Below the pieces are notes generated by a model that was not told the DNA's origin, made no database searches, and saw only the letters and a list, made by a program, of their open reading frames with translations. Of a DNA stretch of 6,455 nucleotides, positions 4,923 through 6,455 are shown piece by piece. Location of the stretch: positions 1-6,455 of the forward strand of contig JACUUW010000114.1 of the NCBI GenBank assembly GCA_014859075.1, read 5' to 3'. Source of the DNA: Desulforudis sp. Lineage in GTDB: Bacteria > Bacillota > Desulfotomaculia > Desulfotomaculales > Desulforudaceae. Positions within the stretch are counted from its first letter, which is position 1. Every line of letters begins with the position of its first letter. Made by a program: the position numbers and the translations under genes.

Positions 4923-6455
4923 CTAGATCTGATTGTACATCCGGAGGATCATCACTGCGCCTTCCGCCCGTGTGGCGTCGGCCTTCGGGGCGAAGGTGTC
5001 AAGCGTCCGTCCGGCGACGATGCCGCTCTCCACAGCTTCAGCCACGCTTCTCTGTGCCCAATCTGCGATCTCATTGCGGTCGCTGAATCCGGCCAGCTTG
5101 GCCTCGACCTCCGCATCGGTCAGGGTCACACCCTTGCCTTTGTAGGCCAGGGCGCGGGTGACCATGGACGCCATCTGCTCTCTGGTGATCTGGTCGTTCG
5201 GACCGAAGGTAGTAGCGCTGTAGCCGCTCACCAGTCCGGCGTCGGCCGCCGCATTGACGACGTTGTGATACCACGCGCCGGCTTTCACGTCAGCAAAGCG
5301 GCTGGTGGTAACGTCGCCGGCATCGATACCAACCGCCCGCACCAGCAGCGCGGCGAACTCCGCCCGGGTAATGGTCCGGTTCGGGGCGAATTCAGTGTCG
5401 CTGATTCCGGCCACCAGACCGAGCTCCACCATGGTCTCAATGTCCTGCTGCGCCCAGTGTCCGACGATGTCTGTAAAGGTCGGCACTACCGGCTCCGGGG
5501 GCTCCGGTACATCCGAAACCTCTGCGGTGGCGAGAACGGCAAACTTGGTGAAGTGATCGACTTCGCCGCTCACTTTGCCGGCTTCCCAATCCACCTCTAC
5601 GTTCTTGAGCTCAACCCAGACGTCGGCCTCCTCGTCTAGCCAGTAGATACTGACAGTTTCCTGGTCGGCATCCACTTCCGCCTTGTCGAACGGCATGGTG
5701 ATGGTTACCGGCTTCTTGAAGTCACCGGATCTGTCCTTGGTAATGTCGAGGACGTCGCTGACCAGTCTACAGTCATCCGGTACCGGCAGGTCGGAGGTAT
5801 CGGTAACCTTGGCCACTTCTACCCTGATGCTGCTGGTCAAAGCGCCGGCCGGGATTTCGATGGTCGCTCCCAGCTTGGTCACCTCGCCACCACTGGTAGT
5901 AACCAGGGTGCCGCTGACGGGTGCGACACCGCCACCGCCGCCGCTAACGCTTCTGATCGTGTACTTGAAGGTTGCTACAGCACTGTCAATCATACCCGGC
6001 TTAACTGCAAAAGCCTTGATGGTCATAGCCGAATTAACAGTGATCGGCTCTGAATACTCGTCGCTTGCCGTTGTGGGTTCAGTCCCGTCGGTCGTATAGT
6101 AGATGGTCGCGTCTTCGGTAGAAGTACTCAGCTCGACAGAGGTACCACGCCTTACCGCACCTGCGGACGGGTCAGCCGTCGGTGTCTCTACGGTGTCCAA
6201 TGCTTCTTCCAGTCCGGCCATCGCCTCAGTCAGGGCAGCTAGCGCGCTGTCAACCTCTTCCTGGGTCGCATCCGGATTCTCATAGACATCAATGGCTGCT
6301 GCCAGCGCCTCCGCAAACGGACCCCAGGTTTCCGGCGTGTAGTCCGTCTCGACCAAAGCCCCGGCTTCAGCGATCTTGGCCTCAAGGGCACTCTTGTCTA
6401 CCTCCGGTGGCTCCGGCTCCGCCGCGGTGATCGTGTAGGGCGTCTCGTGCTCAGC
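4923..6455 (-). CDS. S-layer homology (SLH) domain cell-surface protein, 5' end outside the window
   Basis: The frame is open to the right edge, so 510 C-terminal residues are visible and the N-terminus, including any signal peptide, is missing; an internal TTG at 6356 is not the start. Domains in order, in visible-residue numbers: a Pro/Glu linker; a FIVAR-like helical module (about 16-86, 'YTPETWGPFAEAL...A' and 'TQEEVDSALAALTEAM'); a chitobiase C-terminal-like domain (about 88-167, 'ATIYYTTDGTEPT' and 'MTIKAFAVKPG'); a Gly-rich linker (about 171-176); a ZU5-like beta domain (about 183-310, 'GGEVTKLGATIEIPAGAL' and 'DHFTKFAVL'); and three SLH repeats (about 327-374, 386-438, 454-507) with the motifs ITRAE, ITREQ and ATRAE. 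SLH trios bind pyruvylated secondary cell-wall polymer and anchor proteins to the surface. The protein is strongly acidic. It is followed by a strong terminator. The role of the exposed N-terminal part is unknown. Confidence 0.93.
   Translation of the reverse strand, partial: AEHETPYTITAAEPEPPEVDKSALEAKIAEAGALVETDYTPETWGPFAEALAAAIDVYENPDATQEEVDSALAALTEAMAGLEEALDTVETPTADPSAGAVRRGTSVELSTSTEDATIYYTTDGTEPTTASDEYSEPITVNSAMTIKAFAVKPGMIDSAVATFKYTIRSVSGGGGGVAPVSGTLVTTSGGEVTKLGATIEIPAGALTSSIRVEVAKVTDTSDLPVPDDCRLVSDVLDITKDRSGDFKKPVTITMPFDKAEVDADQETVSIYWLDEEADVWVELKNVEVDWEAGKVSGEVDHFTKFAVLATAEVSDVPEPPEPVVPTFTDIVGHWAQQDIETMVELGLVAGISDTEFAPNRTITRAEFAALLVRAVGIDAGDVTTSRFADVKAGAWYHNVVNAAADAGLVSGYSATTFGPNDQITREQMASMVTRALAYKGKGVTLTDAEVEAKLAGFSDRNEIADWAQRSVAEAVESGIVAGRTLDTFAPKADATRAEGAVMILRMYNQI

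Noticed and set aside
6354..6356. TTG as start of the SLH protein
   Set aside because: The frame stays open to the window edge with coherent Pro/Glu linker and helical FIVAR-like residues upstream, so the true start lies outside.

Overview
This 6.5 kb window looks like chromosome from a high-GC, S-layer-bearing Gram-positive anaerobe. A thermophilic or sulfate-reducing Clostridia lineage (Desulfotomaculum/Peptococcaceae type) is my inference. It rests on the C-terminal SLH anchor domains, strong GGAGG-type ribosome binding sites, use of GTG starts, and an ispE neighbourhood that resembles but differs from the Bacillus ispE-purR region. No rRNA, tRNA, CRISPR array, insertion sequence or phage gene was seen.

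Positions 1-1684 (minus strand) hold a compact operon reading right to left: ispE (fourth enzyme of the MEP isoprenoid pathway), a GntR/FadR-type regulator with an FCD ligand domain, and the first 31 codons of a probable MobA-like nucleotidyltransferase that leaves the window. The last two genes overlap by 8 bases.

Positions 1782-2924 hold two small membrane transporter genes pointing at each other and overlapping tail to tail by 12 bases: a ZIP-family metal transporter (plus) and a YdcZ/DUF606 DMT-type protein (minus). The ZIP gene diverges from ispE across a 97-base spacer.

Positions 3071-4686 (plus strand) hold the least ordinary part. A signal-peptide-less trypsin-like protease with a complete apparent His-Asp-Ser triad is followed 38 bases later by an unrecognised 189-residue protein. 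That protein has a strand-His and a strand-Cys motif reminiscent of clan CD (caspase-like) peptidases. Together they may form a two-gene cytoplasmic proteolytic module, which is a hypothesis from motif reading only.

Positions 4687-4922 are an AT-rich spacer ending in a strong Rho-independent terminator for the minus-strand gene to its right. Positions 4923-6455 (minus strand) are the C-terminal 510 residues of a cell-surface protein built from a FIVAR-like module, a chitobiase-C-terminal-like domain, a ZU5-like domain and three SLH repeats. Its N-terminus and signal peptide lie outside the window.
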